Assembly: GCA_964580655.1 (NCBI GenBank)
Contig: CAZOMR010000050.1
Coordinates: forward strand, 1-15,517
Origin: CAZOMR01 sp964580655
GTDB lineage: Bacteria > RBG-13-61-14 > CAZOMR01
Length of the DNA stretch: 15,517 bases
Reading direction: 5' to 3'
Shown: one piece after another, positions 8,601 to 15,485 of the stretch
How positions within the stretch are numbered: position 1 is the first letter of the stretch
How the letters are laid out: every line of letters starts with the position of its first letter
Position numbers and translations under genes: made by a program
The notes under the pieces: generated by a model
The model's input: the letters and a program-made list of their open reading frames with translations, nothing else
The model's database searches: none
Told to the model about the DNA's origin: nothing

Positions 8601-8721
8601 CAATCTTGGGCATGAATTCCAGGGGGACCTTGTTGAGCGCAATCAGGCCAAGCAGGACAATTGAAGAGAATATCATGAGGGTTGTTACCCTCCGCCGAAC
8701 GGAGAACTCGGAGATTTTCAT
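5662..8721 (-). CDS. RND efflux permease, second permease of the operon
   Basis: The protein has 1019 residues, normal for a full HAE-type RND permease with 12 membrane helices and two large periplasmic loops. Visible marks are the N-terminal RRRVTTLMIFSSIVLLGLIAL helix, LEFMPKIDMPFINIWIPYEGASP after it, GMLVDNSIVVLE in helix 4 (Asp397), and VGIVVNNAIVLVD in helix 10. RND permeases export substrates by proton antiport through a trimer joined to a membrane fusion protein and an outer-membrane channel. AcrB has two adjacent Asp residues in helix 4; this protein has Asp-Asn. The ATG overlaps the stop of the upstream permease as ATGA, implying translational coupling and roughly equal synthesis, as in MdtB/MdtC hetero-trimers. 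The substrate is unknown. Confidence 0.92.
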   Translation of the reverse strand: MKISEFSVRRRVTTLMIFSSIVLLGLIALNKVPLEFMPKIDMPFINIWIPYEGASPVEISDTIVEPIEEAISTMHGIKKIRSRCHAGHAEIGVELTGEAKTDYFVLEVQERIDQIQSQLPDDMGQIMIMKFDTEQMPVIFSAVGFPEEKDENNDLIERLLIRPLRTIDGVANVQVEGMEEKRIKVEVDQGRLDAYHVSVIQVYNAILASNLNLSAGSIKHLDKKHSLRIVGELRNLDEIRKLRVTPWITVGDVATVRYEYFKQTPFYGRMNQRKAYILMIQKDAGANTVDVCRRANAKIEEILKEPLLKGVEIKVWFDQSEEITRSLKTLRGMGIAGGVLAFFVLMLFLWNWRSTLIISVAIPMSLITVCALMYFLKLSFNIVTIAALMIAVGMLVDNSIVVLEAIFARMQKGVDKVQASIKGTDEVGLAITVSTTTTIIVFLPLIFMGETQNTIVMVQLGIVVSIAIAASLFVSLTLIPVLTSRFLILHRTHYPGWYNWLSSRFLHILDWSMDHRALALMVCLILFVLSFTAFFIPGLIEKEALPKEMMRMVQARIQFDRNPPLEERNEKARVLEQLFMDHKEEWHVDTVAAIVGERVTRLHLILEDKTPRGFTADTVKELARGLITKEIHWPGVKVVFEDASMGGPHGRGMSRTTIKVRGDDPAQVYAFAEQIRERLKAVKVIKEIMPLERAGKQELHIEIDRDLARKYKFDITQVAMAVSYSIRGNTVGRLTTRDGQLDIYMQLEEADRKTRVQLEKMSVENLDGEFIPLKNFAHFRIQPIPETIRRENRRFTVRIPINPAIRDLGVVQSQVQAALAGFRLPKGYSWVMGEEYQEMIDTIYILLKSMLLAIVLVFIVMTAQFESFFLPFVVIFTFPFALIGVAFFLIVSRFTFNALSGAGCLLLVGIVVNNAIVLVDHIHNLRKQGLGERDSLLRGTQDRLRPIMMTALTTIMGLLPMALGLSDTARMMYSPLAIAVLGGLVSSTFFTPLIIPLIYSLTDDAINFLRQLWKYATGE

Positions 8722-11700
8722 GAGGTCTTTTTTTCCGGTCGGCCTGATGATCTGAAGAGCATACTTAGACGGTCAATCACGAGATAAGCGGACGGGATAG
8801 CGGTGAGAGTGAAGAAGGTGCTGGACAGGATTCCGCCGATCACAGCTACGGCCAAAGGATTCCGGAGTTCCGCGCCTTCGCCGAGAGGAAGGGCCATCGG
8901 GATCATGCCAAGCACAGTGGTAAGGGTGGTGATGAGAATAGGCCGCAGGCGGGTGCGTGCCGCGTCCACGGTCGCTTCTATTCTATCCATTCCTCGCTCG
9001 CGACGCTGGTTGATGGTTGTGATCATGATGATTGCGTCGTTCACCGAGATGCCGAACATCATCATCATCCCGATAAGGGAGAAGACATTGATGCTGGTCT
9101 CCGTGATATACATAAACAGGGTCAGCCCTACCAGAGAGAAAGGAACACAGAACATGATGACAAAGGGGTGGAGCAGAGACTCAAACTGGACAGCAAGCAC
9201 TATGTAGACAAGACAGACAGCAAGGAAAAGGGCCAGATACAAGCTCTTTAGCGAGCGTTGCATCTCCTCGCTCTGGCCGGCGATGCGCCAGAAAGTGCCG
9301 CGCGCGAGTTCCAGGTCATTGAGTCTGTCCTTGATGTCATTCACTGCATCGCCCAGGGTGCGCTGAGAGAGGTTGGCTGTGACCAGGGCCACCCTGGAGT
9401 TTCCCACCCGGGTGATCGAGCCCGGACCGCGTGAAGGAGTAATATCCGCGACTGAGCTCAAGGGGGTGGTGCCTCCGGAGGGGAGGTTAATGGAGAGCAT
9501 CTTGAGGTCTCGAAGAGTAGACCTGTCCGCTTCCGAGGTCACCACCATGATGTCCACCTGCCGGTCACCGCGATCCAGCCGGGTGGCCATCTCGCCCTTG
9601 ATCTTCTTTCGGATCGAATCGGTGATCTGGCCGACGGTCAGTCCGAAATTAGCCGCGCGCTCCCTGTCAACCCGGATGGTTATTTCAGGGTTTGTTTCCC
9701 TGGTGCTTGTGTCCAGGTCAAAGACACCAGGGACATCCTTGATCCGGCGTGCCACTTTTTCTGCGGCGGAATTCAACTCATCAAGGTTATACCCCACTAT
9801 CTCGATTTCAATCGGCGTCTTGTAGCTGAGCAATTGTGGCTTGGAAAAGCGGGCCTTGAGGTTAACCTCATCACTCAGCTTTTCCCGAACCCGGTCCATG
9901 AGATTATCATCACTGAATTCCCGCTCGCCACGGGGGAGCATCACCACATTGACCTCGCCTATATTCTCGCTCTTCTCGCTTTCCAACTCGCCTTCGGCCA
10001 CTCCCACGCCTACCGTGGCAAAGAGGTTTTTCACAACGCTTGACTGGGGGATCGAGTTTATCTTTTTCTCGATCCTCCCGATGCGGCTGTTGGTCTCCAG
10101 GATAGGGGTCCCGGTCGGGAGTTTAATATGAACCCGGAATTCCCCCTGGTCAACATTGGGCATCAACTCCCAGCCCAGGGCATAGAGTGAGACAAGTGTC
10201 AGGAGGGCAATCGCCAGGGAGGATCCGAAAACAAGACCGGGCCTTTGAATCATACGCCGAAGTGCCAGGGGATAGTTGTGCTTCAGCCACTTGAAAGATA
10301 TGTCAAATCCCTTGAGTGGATAGAACATGACCGCACGGAAAATCCGGATGGCCGCAAGGTTCAGCAGTCTTATGGGGAAAGCAAGCATTGTTACTGTCAT
10401 CACCGCGGGGTAAGTTATGAGCGCGCCTGCAAGCGATGCGCGGCCCTTCCGGTATTCAGGGAAGCTGGGGATGCTAAGGCGGGGCTTCGGTGCCGGAGCC
10501 GCCGGGGTGTCTTGAGGAGGCTCGTATCCTTCCGGTAGTTCCATCTCATCAAGTAGCTCAGCCGGGAGTCGTATCCCCTTGCCCATGTAAACGCTGAGCA
10601 TGGGGATCAGGGCAAGGGCCACAACCCACGAGGTCATCATGGAGATGGTAACTGTCCAGGCAAGGTCTCCGAAGACCTGGCGGAACATGCCCTCGACATA
10701 GAGAATAGGAAAGAAGACCATTATGTTAGTCAGTGTAGAGGCCGCGATGGCGGTTGCCATTTCTGTTGCACCGACTGCGGCCGATTCCCTGTGGTCCTCG
10801 ATGAAGACGCGATTGCGCAGGATATTTTCCAGAACCACGATGGAGTTGTCCACGAGCAAGCCCACGCCCAGGGCCAGTCCCCCGAGGGACATGGTGTTGA
10901 AGCTTATCCCTGCGAAGTACATGATGATGAAGGTGGCGACAATCGAGATAGGGATAGACAGGCCGATGATGGCGGTGCTTCCTGCATTACGAAGGAAGAA
11001 AAATAGCACGAACACCGCGATAGACGCTCCCCAGATCGCGGCCTGGATCACCGAGTTGATCGCCTCTATAATGAAGACCGACTGGTCGGAGATGATAACC
11101 ATCTCCAGGTCGTTTATCAACTCGATCGGCTCTTCCATGATCCGGAAGGGCTCCGCGTTAATGAGCAGTCCCAGAGATGCATTGAGTCCCTTCTTCAGCT
11201 TTCTCCCTGGAGACCTGAGTCTCTTTTCCCAATTCTCTGACCGGAGATATATTCGCAGATTTTGCCGGATGCGCTGAAGGGTTTTGTGCACCTCGCGTGC
11301 CACCCTGACCACATTGGCGTCACCCTCCTTGTAGACCGACACCTTGATGCACTCCTGGCCGTTAAGCCGGGCTATCTCGGTGCGCTCCTTGTGTCGCCTC
11401 TTAACCGTGGCTATGTCCCCCAGCCGGATCGGGGCAGTTACCTTGTATGCGNNNNNNNNNNTGCGCCTCCGGGCTGGCCGGCTTGCTCCGGGGCAATTGC
11501 CGTGCCCAGCATTCCGCCGAGCCCGCCCAGTGCTCCCAGCCCGGAAAGCAGTGATGATATTCCACCCATACCAGGAATGCCCGTGGGAGAGGATGTCCCC
11601 TGTGAAGATACGGAGGCCATTCCCGCGGAAGCCGAGCTGACGATGATGTCGCGAATATCATCCAGGCTCTGAAACTGGTTGAGGGTCCTCACTGAGAGCT

Positions 11701-12370
11701 CCTGGCCCGCGTCCTCCAGGGTGCCGCCGGCCAGGTTGATGTTCTCCCTGCGAAGACGGTCAATCACGGATTGAATACTGATGTTGTACTGAGAGAGCTT
11801 TCCCTCGTCCACCTCCACCACTATCTCTTCCTCGTATCCCCCCTGAACCTTGACCGCGGCCACGCCCTCGATGCGCTCCAGTTCACGCTCCAGTTCACGC
11901 TCCACCAGGTAGCGCATATCAGCGAGGTCCATATCTGCGGCCACGGCGATGGTGATAATCGGGTCAGTGGAAGGGTCGTAGCGAAGCAGGACAGGCCTCT
12001 CGATTTCCTCCGGAAAGGCGGACTCGATTATCTGGAGCTTTTCCCGGATGTCCATGGTCTTTACATCCATGTCCGACCGCCAGGAAAACTCCACCACCAC
12101 TTCCGAGATGCCCGGCTTGGAGATCGAGCTTACCTTCATCACCTCGTTGATGATCCCGACAGTCTGCTCGATCGGCCGGGTAACCAGGTTCTCAACCTCT
12201 GCCGGGGCCGCGTGAGGATACTCTGTACGAATTGTTACCTTCGGATAGGTTATATCCGGAAGAAGATTGATAGATATTTTGCCGGAAGAGACAAACCCGA
12301 GAATTACTATGCCGACCACGATCATCAGCACCGTGATCGGCCTGCGAATAGCAAAACGGGCCAGGTTCAA
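8718..12370 (-). CDS. RND efflux permease, first permease of the operon, interrupted by an assembly gap
   Basis: One gene is split by Ns at 11452-11461. The N-terminal part (303 residues) begins at a TTG that overlaps the preceding stop as TTGA. After the gap the frame runs from APIRLGDIATV without a stop to the end. At least 1213 residues are seen, about 150-200 more than a usual RND permease. Marks include FAIRRPITVLMIVVGIVILG (helix 1), LLPDITYPKVTIRTEYPHAAP, GVGLLVDNSIVVLENI (helix 4, one Asp) and GISVNDAIIMITTINQRRERG (helix 10). The surplus lies in three insertions: a Gly/Ser/Pro-rich loop (11462-11635), a basic segment (11085-11267) and a segment with a hydrophobic helix between helices 6 and 7 (10293-10580). 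The part of the gene in the gap is missing, so the true length is unknown. Confidence 0.9.
11452..11461. other. Assembly gap (10 N)
   Basis: Ten Ns interrupt the first RND permease. The upstream frame ends exactly at 11462 and the downstream frame leaves one base (11451) before its first full codon. An intact gene therefore needs a gap of 2, 5, 8, 11 or more bases (2 modulo 3); ten would shift the frame. The run is most likely a placeholder of arbitrary length. Confidence 0.95.
11876..11903 (-). repeat. 12-bp tandem duplication inside the RND permease gene
   Basis: The 12-base unit CTCCAGTTCACG (plus strand) occurs twice in tandem, with a partial third CTCC. It is in frame and gives the protein a repeated Glu-Leu-Glu-Arg motif near residues 157-166, in a periplasmic helix. 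It looks like a small slippage duplication that keeps the frame. Confidence 0.7.
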
Positions 12371-13500
12371 AGCGGCTTGGCACCTCTTGATTCAGAGGGC
12401 GGAGAAGGGGAATTCACCACTCGTATCTGGCTCTTTTCCGTGAGAGCGGTCTGGCCCTCGGTAATTACCATATCGTGTTCCGAGAGCCCGTCAAGTATCT
12501 CGACATGCTGGTCATCATGGATGCCTGTCTTCACCTCCCGGAGCTTTCCCCTGTTCCCGTCTACCACCCAGACTTGGTTGCTCTCCTCGCCGATGAGCGC
12601 CTTCTTCGGGATGACCATGGCCTTGATGTTTTGCGCGGTGATGATCTTCAGCCGACAGAACATGCCCATCTTGAGTTCTCCTCCCGGATTGCCCAGTCTC
12701 ACCTTCACATCCACTGTCCCGCTAGCCGAGTTGATGATAGGGCTTATCTCATCAATATATCCGGTGTAAGGATAATCGCCCGGATCAGGATTCAGGGCAT
12801 CCACCCGTATTCTTACGGACTGATCCTTCCGGACTTTTCCGATCTCAGCCTCGGTGATGAAAATCGGGATTCCAAACTCATCCAGCCGGGCCACTGCAAA
12901 GACTTTCTCCATGGTTCCGACAAGCTGGTGAGGCTCGCAAAGCCTCTCCACCACAGTGCCAGAGACAGGCGTGCGTATCTCCGTGTTCTCCAGTCGGATT
13001 CTGGCCATGTCCAGATTAACCCTGGCATCGCGATAGCCGCGCTCCAGGTCCTCAAACTCCTGGGCAGATACCATGTTTTTCTTGTATAATTCCTGGTAGC
13101 GCTGATATTTTTCACGAGCCACCTGAAAGGACAGTTCCGACTGTTGATACGAAAGCCTGATTTCCTCATCATCCACCTTGGCAAGGAGCGCATTCTTCTT
13201 TACCCGGTCCCCGGCCCGGACATATATATCCTGGATCATGCCCGACTGCTTGGTGAATATCTCTACATGAATAACAGGCTCAAGGTTGCCGTTAACTTCA
13301 ATAATCTCGTCCATGTCACGGTAATGCGGAAACACCGCTTCCACATTAATCGGCACAACCTCAGGATTAGCCTCGGATTTTCCCCGGCGCGCCCCCGGGC
13401 GGCAGTCCCCGGTCAAGAGAAAAAGCAGAATAGCAAATATAAGGACGGGCACGAATACCCGCATGTCATCCAGAATTCTCTGCCGAAATATTACTCTCAT
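12367..13500 (-). CDS. RND membrane fusion protein (HlyD/AcrA family)
   Basis: The protein has 377 residues. The ATG at 13500 follows AGGAG by 8 nt; an inner ATG at 13464 is less well placed. Residues 14-30 are hydrophobic and act as an N-terminal anchor or signal; Cys33 follows, but the preceding Asp makes a lipoprotein site unlikely. The lipoyl-like halves are at about 70-110 (SGMIQDIYVRAGDRVKK) and 172-205 (IRTPVSGTVVERL). A helical hairpin lies at about 112-170, a beta-barrel around 205-290 and a membrane-proximal domain at about 290-362. It links the RND permeases to an outer-membrane channel across the periplasm. It is first in the efflux operon and its TGA stop overlaps the TTG of the first permease. 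Confidence 0.92.
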   Translation of the reverse strand: MRVIFRQRILDDMRVFVPVLIFAILLFLLTGDCRPGARRGKSEANPEVVPINVEAVFPHYRDMDEIIEVNGNLEPVIHVEIFTKQSGMIQDIYVRAGDRVKKNALLAKVDDEEIRLSYQQSELSFQVAREKYQRYQELYKKNMVSAQEFEDLERGYRDARVNLDMARIRLENTEIRTPVSGTVVERLCEPHQLVGTMEKVFAVARLDEFGIPIFITEAEIGKVRKDQSVRIRVDALNPDPGDYPYTGYIDEISPIINSASGTVDVKVRLGNPGGELKMGMFCRLKIITAQNIKAMVIPKKALIGEESNQVWVVDGNRGKLREVKTGIHDDQHVEILDGLSEHDMVITEGQTALTEKSQIRVVNSPSPPSESRGAKPL

Positions 13501-13587
13501 TTCCTCTACTCCTGAAGACTATGCAAGGATATGCTTTTTAGTTTCGCCGATCGGATCAGGCGGAAAACCTTTCAGGGGCCTAAGCCT

Positions 13588-14400
13588 TCACTGGCCGAGC
13601 CTCTCTCTCACCAGGCCAACCAGCCTAGGCATGGCCACCCCGTTTTTCTCCTTGATGAAAACATCCGTGATACCGGAGAAGTAGTTGTCCGTAGGATTGA
13701 TCTCGATAATGCGGGCACCGCGATTGCGAGCCTCAAAGGGCAGGCTGGCCGCTGGATACACCACCCCGGATGTTCCGAGCACAAGCATCACATCGCACTG
13801 ACTTGCCTCTTGGAAGGCTTCTGGCATGCCCTGCACGGCCTCTCCGAACATTACCACATCGGGCCGGCTGGCTGAGCCGCAGGTGCATGTGGGAAAGAGG
13901 TTGATGAGTTCTCCGGGGCTGAAATCATCCTCATCCGCAAGGGTGATCTTCAACTTGGATATAAGCGCATCCTTTTCCACCTGCTCCTTCCTGCCGCAGG
14001 CCAGACAGCGGGCCCTGTAAATGTTCCCGTGAACCTCTATCACGCGCGTGGTGCCTGCTTCGCGATGAAGGTTGTCAATATTCTGCGTGATCACACTGCG
14101 TAAAAGGCCAAGCCCTTCCAGTTCGGCGAGCCCCACATGACCCGGATTCGGTCGAGCGGCCTCGAAGATCGCCACGGTGTCCAGTATAAATTTGCGGATC
14201 ATCCCGGGATTCCTCATAGCTGTTTCTAAAAGCCCGCCCGTGGTGCCGATCTCGCTCGCGTCAAATTGGTCCCAGATGCCTCCCGGATCACGAAAGGTGG
14301 GAATTCCGCTTTCCTGGGAAATCCCGGCCCCGCTGAAGCCTACGAGGTAGCGAGCCTTGCTGATGATCTCCGCGGCCTGCTGATACTTTTCCTCGCTCAT
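13588..14400 (-). CDS. Sir2-family NAD-dependent protein deacylase (sirtuin)
   Basis: The protein has 270 residues from an ATG with AAGG 4 nt upstream. It contains the NAD-binding GAGIS (24-28) and ESGIPTFR (30-37), TQNIDNLH (105-112), the catalytic His124 in EVHGN, a zinc site with Cys132, Cys135, Cys172 and Cys174, FGE (185-187), GTS (209-211) and EINP (233-236). All elements needed for catalysis are present, so it is probably an active cytoplasmic lysine deacylase releasing nicotinamide and O-acyl-ADP-ribose. The Ala-Tyr/Arg pair typical of desuccinylating class III enzymes is not evident. It has its own promoter at 14435-14462 and stops 87 nt before the efflux operon. Readthrough into that operon is possible, as no strong terminator is visible between them. 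Confidence 0.93.
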   Translation of the reverse strand: MSEEKYQQAAEIISKARYLVGFSGAGISQESGIPTFRDPGGIWDQFDASEIGTTGGLLETAMRNPGMIRKFILDTVAIFEAARPNPGHVGLAELEGLGLLRSVITQNIDNLHREAGTTRVIEVHGNIYRARCLACGRKEQVEKDALISKLKITLADEDDFSPGELINLFPTCTCGSASRPDVVMFGEAVQGMPEAFQEASQCDVMLVLGTSGVVYPAASLPFEARNRGARIIEINPTDNYFSGITDVFIKEKNGVAMPRLVGLVRERLGQ

Positions 14401-14434
14401 CGCGCCTTGAAAAAAGAAATTTAATTAACTATTT

Positions 14435-14462
14435 AGTCTAGCATCCCTGCCTCGATTGTCAA
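14435..14462 (-). promoter_or_regulatory. Putative promoter of the sirtuin gene
   Basis: On the minus strand a perfect TTGACA (14457-14462) is followed after 16 bases by TAGACT (14435-14440), which matches the -10 consensus at four of six positions. The start would fall near 14428, leaving a leader of about 28 nt. Confidence 0.5.
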
Positions 14463-14533
14463 GAATGCGAGATGGGCGGGCCTGCACCATAAAAGGGGGG
14501 CAATAAGGATTTATTATTGATTTAGCATTTGGT

Positions 14534-14553
14534 ATGTAGATTTTCATCTACAT
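14534..14553. promoter_or_regulatory. Perfect 8-bp inverted repeat, possible operator or hairpin
   Basis: ATGTAGAT (14534-14541) and ATCTACAT (14546-14553) are exact reverse complements separated by TTTC. The symmetry and spacing suit a dimeric regulator site, but it lies about 75 bases upstream of the sirtuin -35 box. It could instead be an RNA hairpin downstream of the zinc-ribbon gene. No regulator family is assigned. Confidence 0.4.
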
Positions 14554-14569
14554 TAAGGCAAGAAAATTT

Positions 14570-14589
14570 AAGCCCGATTTATAGGGCTT
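14570..14589 (-). terminator. Possible Rho-independent terminator of the zinc-ribbon gene
   Basis: AAGCCC (14570-14575) and GGGCTT (14584-14589) form a 6-bp stem with an 8-base loop. On the minus strand the stem is followed by AAATTTTCTT, a weak T-tract. It lies about 105 bases after the stop of the zinc-ribbon gene. No other gene is present between them. Confidence 0.4.
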
Positions 14590-14608
14590 TCCCATCGGGG
14601 CTATTAGA

Positions 14609-14626
14609 CCCGCCGTTTATGGCGGG
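14609..14626. repeat. GC-rich hairpin CCCGCC / GGCGGG
   Basis: A perfect 6-bp stem with loop GTTTAT stands out in AT-rich intergenic DNA. It has no adjacent T-tract, so it is not a classic terminator by itself. It may be an accessory hairpin to the neighbouring terminator or a REP-like repeat. Apart from this, the two hairpins above and the sirtuin promoter, nothing is seen in 14401-14695. Confidence 0.4.
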
Positions 14627-14695
14627 AATCAGGATAGTCATTGATAACTCTTATTTTCTTGTAGTCTAAAAATCCGTTAACTCCCAAGTGGCCCC

Positions 14696-15325
14696 CTACC
14701 ATTTCTCTTGAGCGAGCAGGGAGATTATCTTATTCACCCGGGGGGCAAGCTTGCTGAAGTCCTCGGAGGAGCCGAGGCTCGCGTATTTAGCCGGGGAAAG
14801 GAATTTTATCACTTTTTTGAAGGTCTCGTCAACGCCCTTATGAGTAAGGAAAAGTATGGGGATAAGATTGTGCGCCGGGTATGTCCGCTCGATCGCGCGC
14901 ATCGCAATTGCGGCGTTGATGCCGTTGAGGTAGGGCATGGTCACCTCCAGGATCACGAGTCCTATGTCATCGTGGTTCAGGCTGTTCAGATTTTGAATCA
15001 ATCGGACTATCAAGTCCTCGCCATTGGACAGGGAATGAACATCCCGGGCAAAATTCCTCTCCAGAATCTGCTCCTCAATCAGCGCGCCAACCCTTTCCGA
15101 ATATCCTACAAGGTAGATACTAGGGAAAACAGGAATGCTGATACTCTCATCACTGAAGACAAATTCCTCGCCCTCTTGCAGGGCCTCGCTAAATTCATCC
15201 TTGCCCTTGTCCAGGAAAGCACCGCAGTTAGGACATCGAAGCCTCTCAATCCCCTCCGTGCCCATGGAAACAGCAATCGGCTCCACTTCCTCATGACAAG
15301 CAGGGCAATGTATTTTTCTTTCCAA
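14696..15325 (-). CDS. Zinc-ribbon protein with degenerate response-regulator receiver domain
   Basis: The protein has 209 residues from a TTG at 15323-15325. This start is chosen because AAGGGG lies 5 nt upstream and the promoter at 15347-15375 lies inside the longer open frame. Residues 7-34 form a zinc ribbon with Cys7, Cys10, Cys31 and Cys34. Residues 40-66 are an acidic linker. Residues 67-209 resemble a CheY-like receiver: SIYLVG is the first strand, LVILEVTMPYLNG (123-135) is the phosphorylation loop, and ILFLTHKG (157-164) is the fourth strand. The usual phosphoacceptor Asp is Glu127. The acidic pair after strand 1 is replaced by Gly-Tyr and the switch lysine is not recognisable. It is therefore probably not phosphorylated and acts by binding a partner. 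There is no DNA-binding domain and no kinase nearby. Confidence 0.75.
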   Translation of the reverse strand: MERKIHCPACHEEVEPIAVSMGTEGIERLRCPNCGAFLDKGKDEFSEALQEGEEFVFSDESISIPVFPSIYLVGYSERVGALIEEQILERNFARDVHSLSNGEDLIVRLIQNLNSLNHDDIGLVILEVTMPYLNGINAAIAMRAIERTYPAHNLIPILFLTHKGVDETFKKVIKFLSPAKYASLGSSEDFSKLAPRVNKIISLLAQEKW

Positions 15326-15330
15326 AACAG

Positions 15331-15336
15331 CCCCTT
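15331..15336 (-). promoter_or_regulatory. Ribosome-binding site deciding the TTG start
   Basis: AAGGGG on the minus strand sits 5 nt before the TTG at 15325. It is the only such site in the upstream part of the frame near a possible start and lies just after the predicted transcription start. It therefore supports the short 209-residue product. Confidence 0.55.
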
Positions 15337-15346
15337 TTATTATATA

Positions 15347-15375
15347 TTTATAAATAAAATCAGGGTATTTGTCAA
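15347..15375 (-). promoter_or_regulatory. Strong putative promoter of the zinc-ribbon gene
   Basis: On the minus strand a perfect TTGACA (15370-15375) is followed after 17 bases by TATAAA (15347-15352), five of six matches. This is the best sigma-70 promoter in the window. The start near 15340 leaves a leader of about 15 nt, just enough for the ribosome-binding site. Confidence 0.65.
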
Positions 15376-15463
15376 ATTCACCCCTGAATTGCAAAACAAT
15401 TAAATGCCACTTCAACAGTAATAGACTTGATTTTATCCTGAATCTTCCGAAAAATTTGGCGGT

Positions 15464-15485
15464 GGGTGTGCGACATAAATGGTGA
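15464..15485 (-). repeat. Right copy of the 22-nt inverted repeat
   Basis: Read on the minus strand this is TCACCA, TT, TATGTCGCACACCC, matching 32-53 at 20 of 22 bases. Relative to the adjacent gene it has the same orientation as the left copy: it lies about 90 bases upstream of the zinc-ribbon promoter. The rest of 15376-15517 is AT-rich and shows no gene. Confidence 0.6.

Noticed and set aside
11438..12370. First permease as a truncated pseudogene
   Set aside because: The apparent end is caused by Ns of arbitrary number; both sides are open and continue one RND fold.
11771..12769. 332-residue plus-strand open frame across the fusion protein and permease genes
   Set aside because: It is His- and Leu-rich antisense translation of two clearly conserved minus-strand genes.
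14708..15403. 231-residue open frame opposite the zinc-ribbon gene
   Set aside because: It mirrors the zinc-ribbon/receiver gene, shows no domain and has no ribosome-binding site of note; the minus-strand frame has recognisable motifs and a strong promoter.
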